Below the pieces are notes generated by a model, which saw only the letters and a program-made list of their open reading frames with translations, ran no database searches and was not told the origin of the DNA. From the NCBI GenBank assembly GCA_964345765.1, contig CAYFSJ010000019.1, positions 1-29,179 of the forward strand: 29,179 nt of DNA, in the 5' to 3' direction. This DNA is from DUUI01 sp964345765. GTDB lineage: Bacteria; Bacillota_I; Bacilli_A; Erysipelotrichales; Erysipelotrichaceae. The translations under genes were made by a program, and so were the position numbers. Shown here piece by piece: positions 17,042-24,315 of this stretch (positions are counted from its first letter, which is position 1; the number at the start of each line of letters is the position of its first letter).

Positions 17042-17709
17042 AATTAATGGTCGATGACGATGTCTTTAGTCATATTCAAAACCAACGAATCTGTGTTTTT
17101 GGGGTTGGCGGTGTCGGAGGGATTGCTGTTGAGGCATTTGTTCGTAGTGGAATAACAAAACTTATCTTAGTCGATTTTGATCAAGTTGAAGAGAGTAATA
17201 TTAATCGACAAATTCAAGCGACTCATAAAACAATTGGTCAGGATAAAACGACGGCTTTAAAAGAACGTTTATTGGATATTAATCCTAATGTAGAAATTAT
17301 TGAAATCAAAGAGTTTATCGATGAAAGTAATATTGATTTCTTAGATGAATATGAAGTGGATTATGTAGTGGATGCCATCGACAGTTTAAATTCAAAAGTG
17401 GTGATCATTGATTATTGTGTTAGAAACAATATCCCAATTATTAGTAGTTGTGGGATGGGAAATCGATTAGATCCTTCTCAAATTAAAGTAGCTCGTTTGG
17501 ATAAAACATTTAATGATCCACTAGCTAAAAGGCTAAGAACCTCTTGTCGAGCGAAAGGCTGTGGTAAAATTAAAACAGTCTTCTCAAGTGAACTACCACT
17601 CAGAAGAGGAAAGCCCATTGCCAGCATGAGTTATATGGTGAATGTTGCTGGTTTAATCATTGTCAGTGAAGTGATGAAAGAGTTAGGAGTGAGAGCTCAT
17701 GAAGTTTAA
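17020..17709 (+). CDS. tcdA: tRNA threonylcarbamoyladenosine dehydratase (ThiF/E1-like)
   Basis: Uses ATP to cyclise t6A37 to ct6A37 in tRNAs reading codons that begin with A. The E1-like nucleotide site is GVGGVGG (28-34) with the following acidic VDFD (51-54) and NINRQ (60-64). RTSCRAKGCGK later in the chain matches the TcdA/CsdL branch rather than MoeB or ThiF. The length, 229 residues, is close to Gram-positive relatives. The ATG at 17020 lies inside miaA (22-base overlap) with AGGAG eight bases upstream. Confidence 0.92.
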   Translation: MGQFERIKLMVDDDVFSHIQNQRICVFGVGGVGGIAVEAFVRSGITKLILVDFDQVEESNINRQIQATHKTIGQDKTTALKERLLDINPNVEIIEIKEFIDESNIDFLDEYEVDYVVDAIDSLNSKVVIIDYCVRNNIPIISSCGMGNRLDPSQIKVARLDKTFNDPLAKRLRTSCRAKGCGKIKTVFSSELPLRRGKPIASMSYMVNVAGLIIVSEVMKELGVRAHEV

Positions 17710-18157
17710 AGTCAACAATTTGAGTGGTCATTTGGTGAATGATGGACCTATTCAGATTGATGGTCATGATTTATACCAACAAAACCAACGGATTGGTTCG
17801 ATTGATGATGAGGCCATGAATTACTTAATTAAGAATCGAAATGATCTTCAGATACTGAAGTTTGTTGATGAGAAATTAAATCAACAAAACCAACTTGAGG
17901 CGGTAAACTTATTTGTTAGTTTAAAACCAACAGTTTATGATCGTAATAAAATTAAGAAGTTTAGTTGGGTTAAAACGATCTATTATGGAGTGGTGATTGT
18001 TGCCTCCTTAATTAGTCTAGTATTAAGTATCTTCTATCAAAGTAACCTTTGGGTAATCTTATTTTTTGGCTTAGTCTTATTTTCATCATCTTTTTTACTA
18101 TATGATTATCTAAAATCAATGGGTGTTTTGGAAAGGAAAACAAACAATGGAAAATAA
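17699..18157 (+). CDS. Uncharacterised two-transmembrane protein
   Basis: A 152-residue protein I do not recognise. The first 85 residues are hydrophilic, and FSWVKTIYYG begins a pair of membrane segments (about 88-108 and 114-131) joined by a short turn, followed by a basic tail ERKTNNGK. No signal peptide is seen, so the N-terminal domain probably faces the cytosol. Start: ATG 17699 inside the end of tcdA (11-base overlap), with AGGAG upstream. It is held in the mutS-msrA operon by overlaps on both sides. The sequence gives no clue to function. Confidence 0.8.
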   Translation: MKFKVNNLSGHLVNDGPIQIDGHDLYQQNQRIGSIDDEAMNYLIKNRNDLQILKFVDEKLNQQNQLEAVNLFVSLKPTVYDRNKIKKFSWVKTIYYGVVIVASLISLVLSIFYQSNLWVILFFGLVLFSSSFLLYDYLKSMGVLERKTNNGK

Positions 18158-18656
18158 AATATATCTAGCAGGTGGCTGTTTCTGGGGAGTAGCCGAATAT
18201 TATAGACGCCTAAAAGGGGTTATCTCTACGAAAGTGGGTTATGCTCAGGGTCATACACAAAATCCTAGTTATCGACAAGTCTGTACAGGCTTAACGAATC
18301 ATACCGAAACGGTGGAAGTCATCTATAATCCTGAAGAGATAACGCTTGATCAAATTATTGAACATTTCTTTAGAATGATCGACCCTACCTCTTTAAATAA
18401 ACAAGGAAACGATATTGGAACTCAATATCGTTCTGGAATTTACAGTACAAATGTTTTAGAGTTGGAGTTTATTGAGAATCAGATTAAGACTTATCAAAAC
18501 CGATATACGAATCCGATAGTTGTAGAGGTAGAGCCGCTTAAAAACTTTTATGAGGCTGAGATTGAACACCAAGATTATTTAGTGAAGAACCCTAGTGGTT
18601 ATTGTCATATCAACTTTAACTTAATTAAACCTGAAGAATTAAAAGAAGATGCCTAG
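18147..18656 (+). CDS. msrA: Peptide methionine-(S)-S-oxide reductase
   Basis: Repairs oxidised methionine in proteins. GCFWG (10-14) contains the catalytic Cys11. Other family blocks are GYAQG, the YRQVCTG region, HTETVEV, FFRMIDPT and GNDIGTQYRSGIY. I start at ATG 18147, because AAAGGA lies eight bases upstream; an in-frame ATG at 18123 within the preceding gene lacks a site and would add MFWKGKQT. The protein is 169 residues. An MsrB domain is absent, and no msrB is nearby. It is the last gene of the mutS operon, and its stop lies in the terminator loop. Confidence 0.95.
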   Translation: MENKIYLAGGCFWGVAEYYRRLKGVISTKVGYAQGHTQNPSYRQVCTGLTNHTETVEVIYNPEEITLDQIIEHFFRMIDPTSLNKQGNDIGTQYRSGIYSTNVLELEFIENQIKTYQNRYTNPIVVEVEPLKNFYEAEIEHQDYLVKNPSGYCHINFNLIKPEELKEDA

Positions 18657-18671
18657 TTAGCATCTTCTTTT
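18641..18671. terminator. Bidirectional terminator with a stop codon shared by both strands
   Basis: A perfect 12-base inverted repeat (18641-18652 and 18660-18671, arm AAAAGAAGATGC) with a seven-base loop. CTAG at 18653-18656 supplies the TAG stop of msrA on the plus strand and the TAG stop of the kinase frame on the minus strand. A-rich and T-rich arm ends allow termination both ways. Confidence 0.7.
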
Positions 18672-19156
18672 AGTATCTCTTCAATTATTTCTTCATTGGA
18701 TTTGTTTTCAACAGATATTTTGATTGTGTTTAGCTTGTTATATAGAGTTAATCGAGAGTGACTTCGCTTGATAATGTCATTTGTTCTTAAGCCATTGTCA
18801 ATATCTTTTTGAATTTGTTATGTTAGAGTTGTTTCTGAAGCGATTAATGAGCATGATTTAACCTCGACATGACTAAGGTTTAACTTGTTCAATATTTAGT
18901 CGATGATTTCTTGATGATCCATGACCCATGTAAATAGAATGGTTTGATAGATTGAACTATCAATGAATTGATTGAGTAGAAAGGTAATGTTGTCGATGAC
19001 CATTGTTTTGGTTTCTTTGTTGACAATAAATGGATTCGCATCCCGACACCAGTCTCCATCTAAATAGACACTGTTAGGCAGTCTTTGTTTGAGTTGTTGA
19101 GTGATAGTTGTTTTACCAACTCCCAAGGGTCCACCAATAAGGACTAATTGTTTCAT
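18653..19156 (-). pseudogene. P-loop nucleotide/small-molecule kinase pseudogene with two in-frame TAA codons
   Basis: The frame opens at 19156 with a good ribosome binding site (TAGGAG, eight bases upstream) and a Walker A GPLGVGKTT (residues 9-17), then SVYLDGDWC and IIFTW-like strands of a kinase of the AAA_33 or shikimate/gluconate-kinase type. A TAA stands at 18896-18898 after residue 86, but the same frame continues without any shift as ILNKLNLSHVEVKSC and later SRLTLYNKLNTIKISVENKS to a TAG at 18653-18655, broken only by a second TAA (18818-18820). Together these give about 167 codons, a normal size for the family. Both stops can be explained by CAA to TAA changes. A truncated 86-residue product would lack the LID and C-terminal part and is unlikely to work. 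Confidence 0.8.
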
Positions 19157-19214
19157 GTAATACTCCTAAACTTTATCTATTTCTTTTTTTCTAGTATGAC
19201 ATGATTTACTTTGT

Positions 19215-19242
19215 AGGAAAAGAGATTTCCTTAATCTATAAA
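19215..19242 (+). promoter_or_regulatory. Promoter region of the ABC genes with a small palindrome
   Basis: AGGAAA and TTTCCT (19215-19220, 19226-19231) form an inverted repeat with a five-base centre. A TATAAA box follows at 19237-19242. The palindrome lies where a -35 and spacer would be, so it could be an operator. No good -35 is seen. Confidence 0.35.
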
Positions 19243-19256
19243 GAATAGAGGTGACT

Positions 19257-20114
19257 ATGTTAGAAGTAAATCAACTTGAAAAGTATTATGGAGACCATTT
19301 AGGGTTAGATAAATTGTCATTTACCCTTAAACCTGGGTCAATTATAGGAATATTAGGTCCTAATGGAAGTGGTAAAACGACCTTATTTAGAATGTTGTTA
19401 GGTTTAATACCACCCACTTCAGGTGAAATACGTATCCCAAATCAAAAAAGACAATCGCTATACTTTGGTTATTTGCCTGAGGAACGTTCTGTCTATCGAG
19501 ATATTAGTGTCTTAGAACAAATAACCTATTTGGGGAGATTAAAGAAGATTGATAAGGATAAACTTAAAAGAGATATAAATAATTGGTTGATACGATTTGA
19601 TTTAATTGACCAACAGCATAAATTAATTAAACAATTGTCTAAAGGTAATCAACAAAAGGTCCAATTTATCTGTGCCCTACTCCATAATCCTCAAATCCTT
19701 ATTTTGGATGAGCCATTAACTGGATTGGATGCACAGAATGTTTCACTCTTTAAAGCTATCATCTTTGAACAAGCTCAAAGAGGAAAGAGTATTTTATTGT
19801 CGAGTCATCAATATGAAGAGATAGAGACTTTTTGTAATGAAATCATCTTGTTAAGAAAAGGAAAAGTGGTCTTAAAGGGTAACTTGAAACAGTTAAAACA
19901 AGAAGATGGTCGTATTAATGTGATTATTGATCAAGATCTAGAACTTCAATATCGTCATTTAGGGGGTGTGCTATCGGCTAAGCGAGAGGGAAACTTTTCT
20001 ATTTATACTTTTGTTGATAGACCATCTGCTAAATTATTAACTCGATATTGTTCAAGTAGTACCCTTCGCTTAGAACCCATTGGTCTAAGAAACCTAGTGG
20101 AGGAATGCGCATGA
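19257..20114 (+). CDS. ABC transporter ATP-binding protein, NatA/YhaQ-like
   Basis: The cytoplasmic ATPase of a two-gene ABC exporter. Walker A GPNGSGKT (34-41), Q-loop region GYLPEER (71-77), signature LSKGNQQKV (127-135) and Walker B ILILDEP (147-153) are intact. The GYLPEER motif and the partner type point to the sodium or drug export branch (NatA, YhaQ). The substrate is unknown. I start at ATG 19257, because GAGGTGA (19248-19254) overlaps the in-frame GTG at 19251. The C-terminal 80 residues form the usual accessory beta domain. Its end overlaps the permease start region. Confidence 0.92.
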   Translation: MLEVNQLEKYYGDHLGLDKLSFTLKPGSIIGILGPNGSGKTTLFRMLLGLIPPTSGEIRIPNQKRQSLYFGYLPEERSVYRDISVLEQITYLGRLKKIDKDKLKRDINNWLIRFDLIDQQHKLIKQLSKGNQQKVQFICALLHNPQILILDEPLTGLDAQNVSLFKAIIFEQAQRGKSILLSSHQYEEIETFCNEIILLRKGKVVLKGNLKQLKQEDGRINVIIDQDLELQYRHLGGVLSAKREGNFSIYTFVDRPSAKLLTRYCSSSTLRLEPIGLRNLVEECA

Positions 20115-21283
20115 AAGAGTTGGTGCTCTTTTCAATTAAACGCCGTTTCTTGAATAAAACGATGAAGATGTTAATGGTCTTACTTACTATATTGTTTTTA
20201 TTTGGTTTCTTTTTAGATAAGGTGGTCGATTTCTTTAGTGATTCAGAAAGAGTTTTATCAATACAGATTGAGAATATGGATGAAGAACGATTATTATTGA
20301 ACGCACCCATTGAGTTGGTAATTGATGATAGTTCTGATGTCTTAATTATTCAAGAGAATCAAAGGTTTAAAGTGTCTAGTCAAAACCAATTGAATGATGT
20401 AGAAATGATTGAGATTGAATCAATCCTCTATCCCTATTATTTTCAAAGTTTAGATCCGAACATTCAAATGACTTTAGAACAATACCGACATCCTGTGATT
20501 GAGTATGAATCGATTAGTCAAGATAATCTCCAACAAAAACATGACAATCTGTTTATGGTGATTACTGCCATCTATTTTATGATGTTAGGTTTTGCTGGTA
20601 TGTTAGCCTCAGAGGTGGTGGCAGAAAAGACAAGTAATATCTTAGAAATGATTGGAACGAGTGTATCGTTGAAGACTCACTATTATTCTAAGATTATCAT
20701 TGGTTGGCTTTCTATCCTATTACAGTTCACTATGATTGGGACAATTTTTATGGTTGGGTTAGTTAGTCGCTATTTATATGATAATGGCCAAGGGTTAATC
20801 TCTTTTCTAACAAAACATGGATTAATGAGTACTGAGCATCAAAGCTTTGGGATGTTGATTAAATCATTCTTGAGTAATACCCAATCAATTATTGATTTGT
20901 TTTTAGCACTTATCTTTTTGTTTATTGGGATATTGATTGTTCAACTATTATTGGTGGTGATTTCAACACGTGTCAATACCATAGAAGAGGCGGGTGCCCT
21001 TCAAAATCCATTCTATATGGGATTGTTGTTTTTATATTATGGTGCGCTCATCTTAAATAATCCAATCTCTATGAGTGAGGGTTGGGGTTATCTCTTTAGT
21101 TTTGTTCCAATATTTTCAATGATTTTTATGCCATGTCGTTTAATGTTATTGAATGTTCCCTTTTTGGAGATAGTGTCTGCCCTTATTATTAATGGAAGTT
21201 TTCTAGTTTTAGTTATCTTAAAGGGTCAAGATATCTATGTTCGTCAGGTGCTTAATTTTAGTCCTAGGGCTAAGAAAAAATGA
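20111..21283 (+). CDS. ABC-2 type permease, NatB/YhaP-like
   Basis: Membrane partner of the ATPase before it. One N-terminal membrane helix (about residues 18-36) is followed by an extracytoplasmic domain of about 100 residues and a C-terminal bundle of five or six helices. The coupling segment EVVAEKTSNILEMIGTSVS is typical of NatB/YhaP proteins. I prefer ATG 20111 to 20105, since GGAGG (20099-20103) abuts the first and is well placed for the second. The protein is then 390 residues. No terminator is visible after it. Confidence 0.9.
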   Translation: MKELVLFSIKRRFLNKTMKMLMVLLTILFLFGFFLDKVVDFFSDSERVLSIQIENMDEERLLLNAPIELVIDDSSDVLIIQENQRFKVSSQNQLNDVEMIEIESILYPYYFQSLDPNIQMTLEQYRHPVIEYESISQDNLQQKHDNLFMVITAIYFMMLGFAGMLASEVVAEKTSNILEMIGTSVSLKTHYYSKIIIGWLSILLQFTMIGTIFMVGLVSRYLYDNGQGLISFLTKHGLMSTEHQSFGMLIKSFLSNTQSIIDLFLALIFLFIGILIVQLLLVVISTRVNTIEEAGALQNPFYMGLLFLYYGALILNNPISMSEGWGYLFSFVPIFSMIFMPCRLMLLNVPFLEIVSALIINGSFLVLVILKGQDIYVRQVLNFSPRAKKK

Positions 21284-21451
21284 TTAATTTATGAGAGAAG
21301 AAAACAGGTCTCGCTTGTGAAATAGTAGGCTATAAAGGACTTTGTGAGAAATGGGCGATTATTAACCAAGTATTTCACAAATAGAAACGTACTAATCAGT
21401 GGATTATTTCAATTCTGTCACCAAAAGTTAGCCTTATTTAACCAAAAAGTA
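21284..21451 (+). promoter_or_regulatory. Intergenic region with repeated TTGTGAAAT-type boxes
   Basis: TTGTGAAATA (21315-21324) is inverted as TATTTCACAA (21371-21380), and a looser copy, TTGTGAGAAAT, lies between them (about 21342-21352). A fourth copy, TGTGAAAT (21463-21470), lies in the promoter spacer just downstream. The arrangement suggests several binding sites of one regulator, or a long imperfect hairpin. No open gene is present. Confidence 0.4.
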
Positions 21452-21479
21452 TTGACAACATATGTGAAATTAATATAAT
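21452..21479 (+). promoter_or_regulatory. Strong sigma-A promoter of the lipoprotein gene
   Basis: A perfect TTGACA (21452-21457) and a perfect TATAAT (21474-21479) are 16 bases apart. This is the best consensus promoter in the window. TGTGAAAT lies inside the spacer, and ATTAGTACG (21478-21486), the exact reverse complement of 21388-21396, overlaps the end of the -10. Confidence 0.85.
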
Positions 21480-21508
21480 TAGTACGAACAAGGGAGGTTT
21501 TCTATATA

Positions 21509-22516
21509 ATGAAAAAACTAGTTCTATTATTAATCGTGGCTTTATTAGCCCTAACAAGCTGTAACCAAAATGGTGGTACTACTGAAAATGGTGGTGACAC
21601 TGCTACTGGTGGAGCTTACAAAGTAGGTTCTTATTCAGTTACACCTGATGCTTCAATTACAGAAGGTGATGAAGAAGATCGTGCACAAATTAATACAACC
21701 ATTGCGACTGTCGTATTAGATGCTGATGGAAAAATCGTTGATGTTAACATCGATACAGCTCAAAACTCAGTAACAATCAAAGACGGAACAGTTACAGTTC
21801 CTACAGACACTCCAACTAAAAAAGAAAAACAAGATGCTTATGACATGAGAAAAGCTTCTGGTATTGGTAAAGAATGGTTCGAACAAATCGAAGCATTAGA
21901 AAACCACTTAGTTGGTAAAAACCTTGAAGAAGTTAAAGGTATCGAATTAGACGAAAACACAGTTGTTACTGATGAAGACTTATTAGCTTCTGTAACAATT
22001 AAAGTTGCTGGTTATTTAGAAGCAGTAACAAAAGCAATGGAAAATGCGGTTGACGTAGAAGGTGAAGTGGCTAAAGTTGGTGCTACATCTTTCACTCAAA
22101 TCGAAGACCAAACTTCTGATGAAGGTGGACGTGTTACGTTCAATACTCACTATGGCCATGTTGCTTTAGATGCTGATGGAAAAATTCTAAACGCATTTGT
22201 TGATACTGCTCAAAACCGTATTGCTTATAACGCTGATGGAAAATTCGAAGCTCATACTGCTCTTGATTCTAAGAAAGTCCTTAAAGAAGCATATGACATG
22301 AAAAAAGCTTCTCCTATTGGTAAAGAATGGTATGAACAAGCTGCTGCTTTAGAACAACATGTTGTTGGATTAACTGTTGATGAAGTTAACGCAATCGAAA
22401 CTGATGATGCTGGTTACGTAACTCAAGAAGATTTAGTATCTAGTGTTACTGTTAACATTACTGCTTACCAACAAATTATCCAAAGAGCTGCTGAAGCTGC
22501 TGTAGAAGTTAAGTAA
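21509..22516 (+). CDS. Secreted lipoprotein with two repeated domains, possibly FMN-binding-like
   Basis: A 335-residue lipoprotein: signal peptide with lipobox LTSC (Cys18), a Gly/Thr-rich spacer, then two homologous domains of about 140 residues (about 38-180 and 186-335). Both contain LDADGKI, DTAQN, AYDM-K/R-KAS-x-IGKEW-x-EQ, ALE-x-H-x-VG and a T-x-EDL-x-x-SVT segment. Position and spacing of SVT resemble the SGAT(x)T flavin site of FMN-binding extracellular lipoproteins, but the motif reads ASVTI and SSVTV, so covalent flavin attachment is not predicted. A consensus promoter, an AGGGAGG ribosome binding site and codon choice unlike the neighbours (many AAC, GAC, TTC, GCT) suggest high expression. 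Surface location is well supported; an electron transfer or ligand-binding role is a guess. Confidence 0.88.
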   Translation: MKKLVLLLIVALLALTSCNQNGGTTENGGDTATGGAYKVGSYSVTPDASITEGDEEDRAQINTTIATVVLDADGKIVDVNIDTAQNSVTIKDGTVTVPTDTPTKKEKQDAYDMRKASGIGKEWFEQIEALENHLVGKNLEEVKGIELDENTVVTDEDLLASVTIKVAGYLEAVTKAMENAVDVEGEVAKVGATSFTQIEDQTSDEGGRVTFNTHYGHVALDADGKILNAFVDTAQNRIAYNADGKFEAHTALDSKKVLKEAYDMKKASPIGKEWYEQAAALEQHVVGLTVDEVNAIETDDAGYVTQEDLVSSVTVNITAYQQIIQRAAEAAVEVK

Positions 22517-22530
22517 TTAAACAAAATTAA

Positions 22531-22558
22531 AACGAATCCTAATCGGGTTCGTTTTTTT
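22531..22558. terminator. Terminator shared by the lipoprotein gene and rarA
   Basis: AACGAATCC (22531-22539) pairs with GGGTTCGTT (22545-22553), nine pairs with one G-T, followed by T to 22558. On the minus strand the hairpin is followed by TTTTAATTTT, so it can also terminate convergent rarA, whose stop is at 22562. Confidence 0.85.
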
Positions 22559-22561
22559 ATA

Positions 22562-23824
22562 TTATTTCGATTTTTTAAGAGCTCTAAGATTACTGGTTCG
22601 TTTAATCTTATCGAGTTCTTTTTTATTTTGATCGAGTACTTTTTCATTTGAGTTTAAATTTATTGGCTCATAAAACTGTTTGTCCTTAATCTCATCTGGA
22701 AGGTATTGTATTTTATGCCAAATATCACGCCTTGAATAATCATACTTATCTTGTGGGTCCAATGCCACAGGTGTCAATCTTAAATAATCAGGGGTATGGG
22801 TTGGATTATTTCTAACTTCTTGAAGTGCTTTATCAATCGCAATATTCGCAGATTTTGATTTAGGGCTCAGCGCCAATTCAATGACCGCATTAGCAAGCAT
22901 AATTCGAGCTTCTGGAAAACCAACTCGTTTTGCCGATTCAATAGCAATTAATACTCTTGAGACAAGTTGTGGATTAGCAAGTCCAATGTCTTCATAAGCG
23001 ATGGTTAATAATCTTCTTTCAATCGAGATTAAGTCATTGGCTTCGATTAATTTAGCGAGATAATAAAGACTTGCTTGTACATCACTGCCTCGAATACTCT
23101 TTTGAAAGGCTGAGAGCGTGTCATAATAATCATCACCATCTTTACTGAACGAAATATTGATTTTTGGCGCAATTTGTTGGATGCTCTCAAAAGTGATTTT
23201 ACCCTCTTTTGTGTTAAGGGCGGCCAATTCAACAAGATTTAGTGCATATCGACTATCACCATTACTGTTGTTGACGATTAAATCTAAAGCATCTTGTTCA
23301 ATTTGTATTTCATTATTAAAGCCATTTGGATGGGTCAGCGCATTTAGAATAATCTCGTGTATGTCTTGATTTTCAAGGGCTTTAAACTCGATCAAATGAG
23401 TTCTAGATCGAATGGCTGGGTTAATCGCAAATAAAGGGTTGGCCGTTGTGGCACCAATGAGTGTGATTAAACCCTCTTCTAAATGGGGTAAGAGGGTGTC
23501 CTGTTTATCTTTGTTTAGACGATGAACTTCATCCATAATTAAGATAAGACCATTACTCATTTTGGCTTCTAAATAAATACCATCAAGTTCTTTTTTGTTG
23601 CCTGTGACCGCATTAAATAATCGGTAGGGACGATTCAATATGTCCGATAAGACCATTGCTGTGGTTGTTTTACCAGAGCCGGGTGGACCATAAAAAATCA
23701 TCGAAAACAAAGAGTTGTTTTCGACCATTTTTCGTAAGATACCATCTTGGTTAAAAAGATGTTTTTGTCCGATGATTTCATCAAGATTTGTTGGTCTTAT
23801 TCTAAAAGCTAAGGGTTGTTTCAT
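22562..23824 (-). CDS. rarA: Replication-associated recombination ATPase RarA/MgsA
   Basis: An AAA+ ATPase of the clamp-loader relatives (RarA/Mgs1/WRNIP1) that acts at stalled forks. Walker A GPPGSGKT (46-53), Walker B LIMDEVH (95-101), ATTANP sensor region (about 125-130) and RSRTHLIEF with the arginine finger are visible, followed by the tetramerisation domain with SFQKS-like GSDVQASLYYLAKL and EDIGLANP. The protein has 420 residues, as expected. No Shine-Dalgarno sequence precedes the ATG, and a TAAAAT box ends six bases before it. It is divergent from dtd. Confidence 0.95.
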   Translation of the reverse strand: MKQPLAFRIRPTNLDEIIGQKHLFNQDGILRKMVENNSLFSMIFYGPPGSGKTTTAMVLSDILNRPYRLFNAVTGNKKELDGIYLEAKMSNGLILIMDEVHRLNKDKQDTLLPHLEEGLITLIGATTANPLFAINPAIRSRTHLIEFKALENQDIHEIILNALTHPNGFNNEIQIEQDALDLIVNNSNGDSRYALNLVELAALNTKEGKITFESIQQIAPKINISFSKDGDDYYDTLSAFQKSIRGSDVQASLYYLAKLIEANDLISIERRLLTIAYEDIGLANPQLVSRVLIAIESAKRVGFPEARIMLANAVIELALSPKSKSANIAIDKALQEVRNNPTHTPDYLRLTPVALDPQDKYDYSRRDIWHKIQYLPDEIKDKQFYEPINLNSNEKVLDQNKKELDKIKRTSNLRALKKSK

Positions 23825-23830
23825 ACTTAT

Positions 23831-23860
23831 ATTTTAACTCATTTAACTTCATGATAAAAT
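23831..23860. promoter_or_regulatory. Divergent -10 boxes of rarA (-) and dtd (+), both at the start codons
   Basis: On the minus strand TAAAAT (23831-23836) lies six bases before the rarA ATG. On the plus strand TGATAAAAT (23852-23860) is an extended -10 lying seven bases before the dtd ATG at 23868. Both would start transcription at or next to the start codon. The two promoters overlap face to face within about 40 bases. Confidence 0.45.
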
Positions 23861-23867
23861 AAGGGTG

Positions 23868-24314
23868 ATGAAAATAGTGGTTCAAAGAACAAAACAGGCC
23901 AGCGTCTGGGTCGATAACCAACTAATTAGCTCTATTGATAAGGGCTTTTTGTTGTTAGTCGCCATTGAAACAGGAGATAGTGACAATGATCTTAGCTGGT
24001 GTGCTCAAAAAGTGAGCCAACTCAGAATATTTGACGATGAGAATAATAAGATGAATTTAAATATTCACCAAGTTAGTGGACAAATTTTGAGTGTCTCTCA
24101 GTTCACATTAGCTGGAAATGTTAAAAAAGGGAATCGTCCTTCTTTCTCTAACTCAGAAAGTGCCCAGATCGCTAGGGACAAGTTTAATCTTTTCAACCAC
24201 AAACTAGAAGAATTAGGGTGTGTTGTTTATACGGGCGAGTTTCAAGCGATGATGGATGTGAAACTTGTTAATGATGGACCAGTTACCTTAATTATTGAGT
24301 CGAAAGGAAGATAA
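23868..24314 (+). CDS. dtd: D-aminoacyl-tRNA deacylase
   Basis: Removes D-amino acids wrongly loaded on tRNA. The 148-residue protein starts MKIVVQRTKQASVWV and has the family's SQFTL (about residues 77-81), KKGNRPSF and the C-terminal NDGPVTL, which together form the active site at the dimer interface. I use ATG 23868; an in-frame GTG at 23865 is possible. The upstream AAGGG is very close to the ATG and may lie in the promoter rather than act as a ribosome binding site. First gene of a dtd-folD-DUF951-ychF operon. Confidence 0.95.
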   Translation: MKIVVQRTKQASVWVDNQLISSIDKGFLLLVAIETGDSDNDLSWCAQKVSQLRIFDDENNKMNLNIHQVSGQILSVSQFTLAGNVKKGNRPSFSNSESAQIARDKFNLFNHKLEELGCVVYTGEFQAMMDVKLVNDGPVTLIIESKGR

Positions 24315-24315
24315 T

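Noticed and set aside
21284..21508. Riboswitch in the lipoprotein leader
   Set aside because: The consensus promoter at 21452-21479 leaves a leader of only about 20 bases, too short for a riboswitch.
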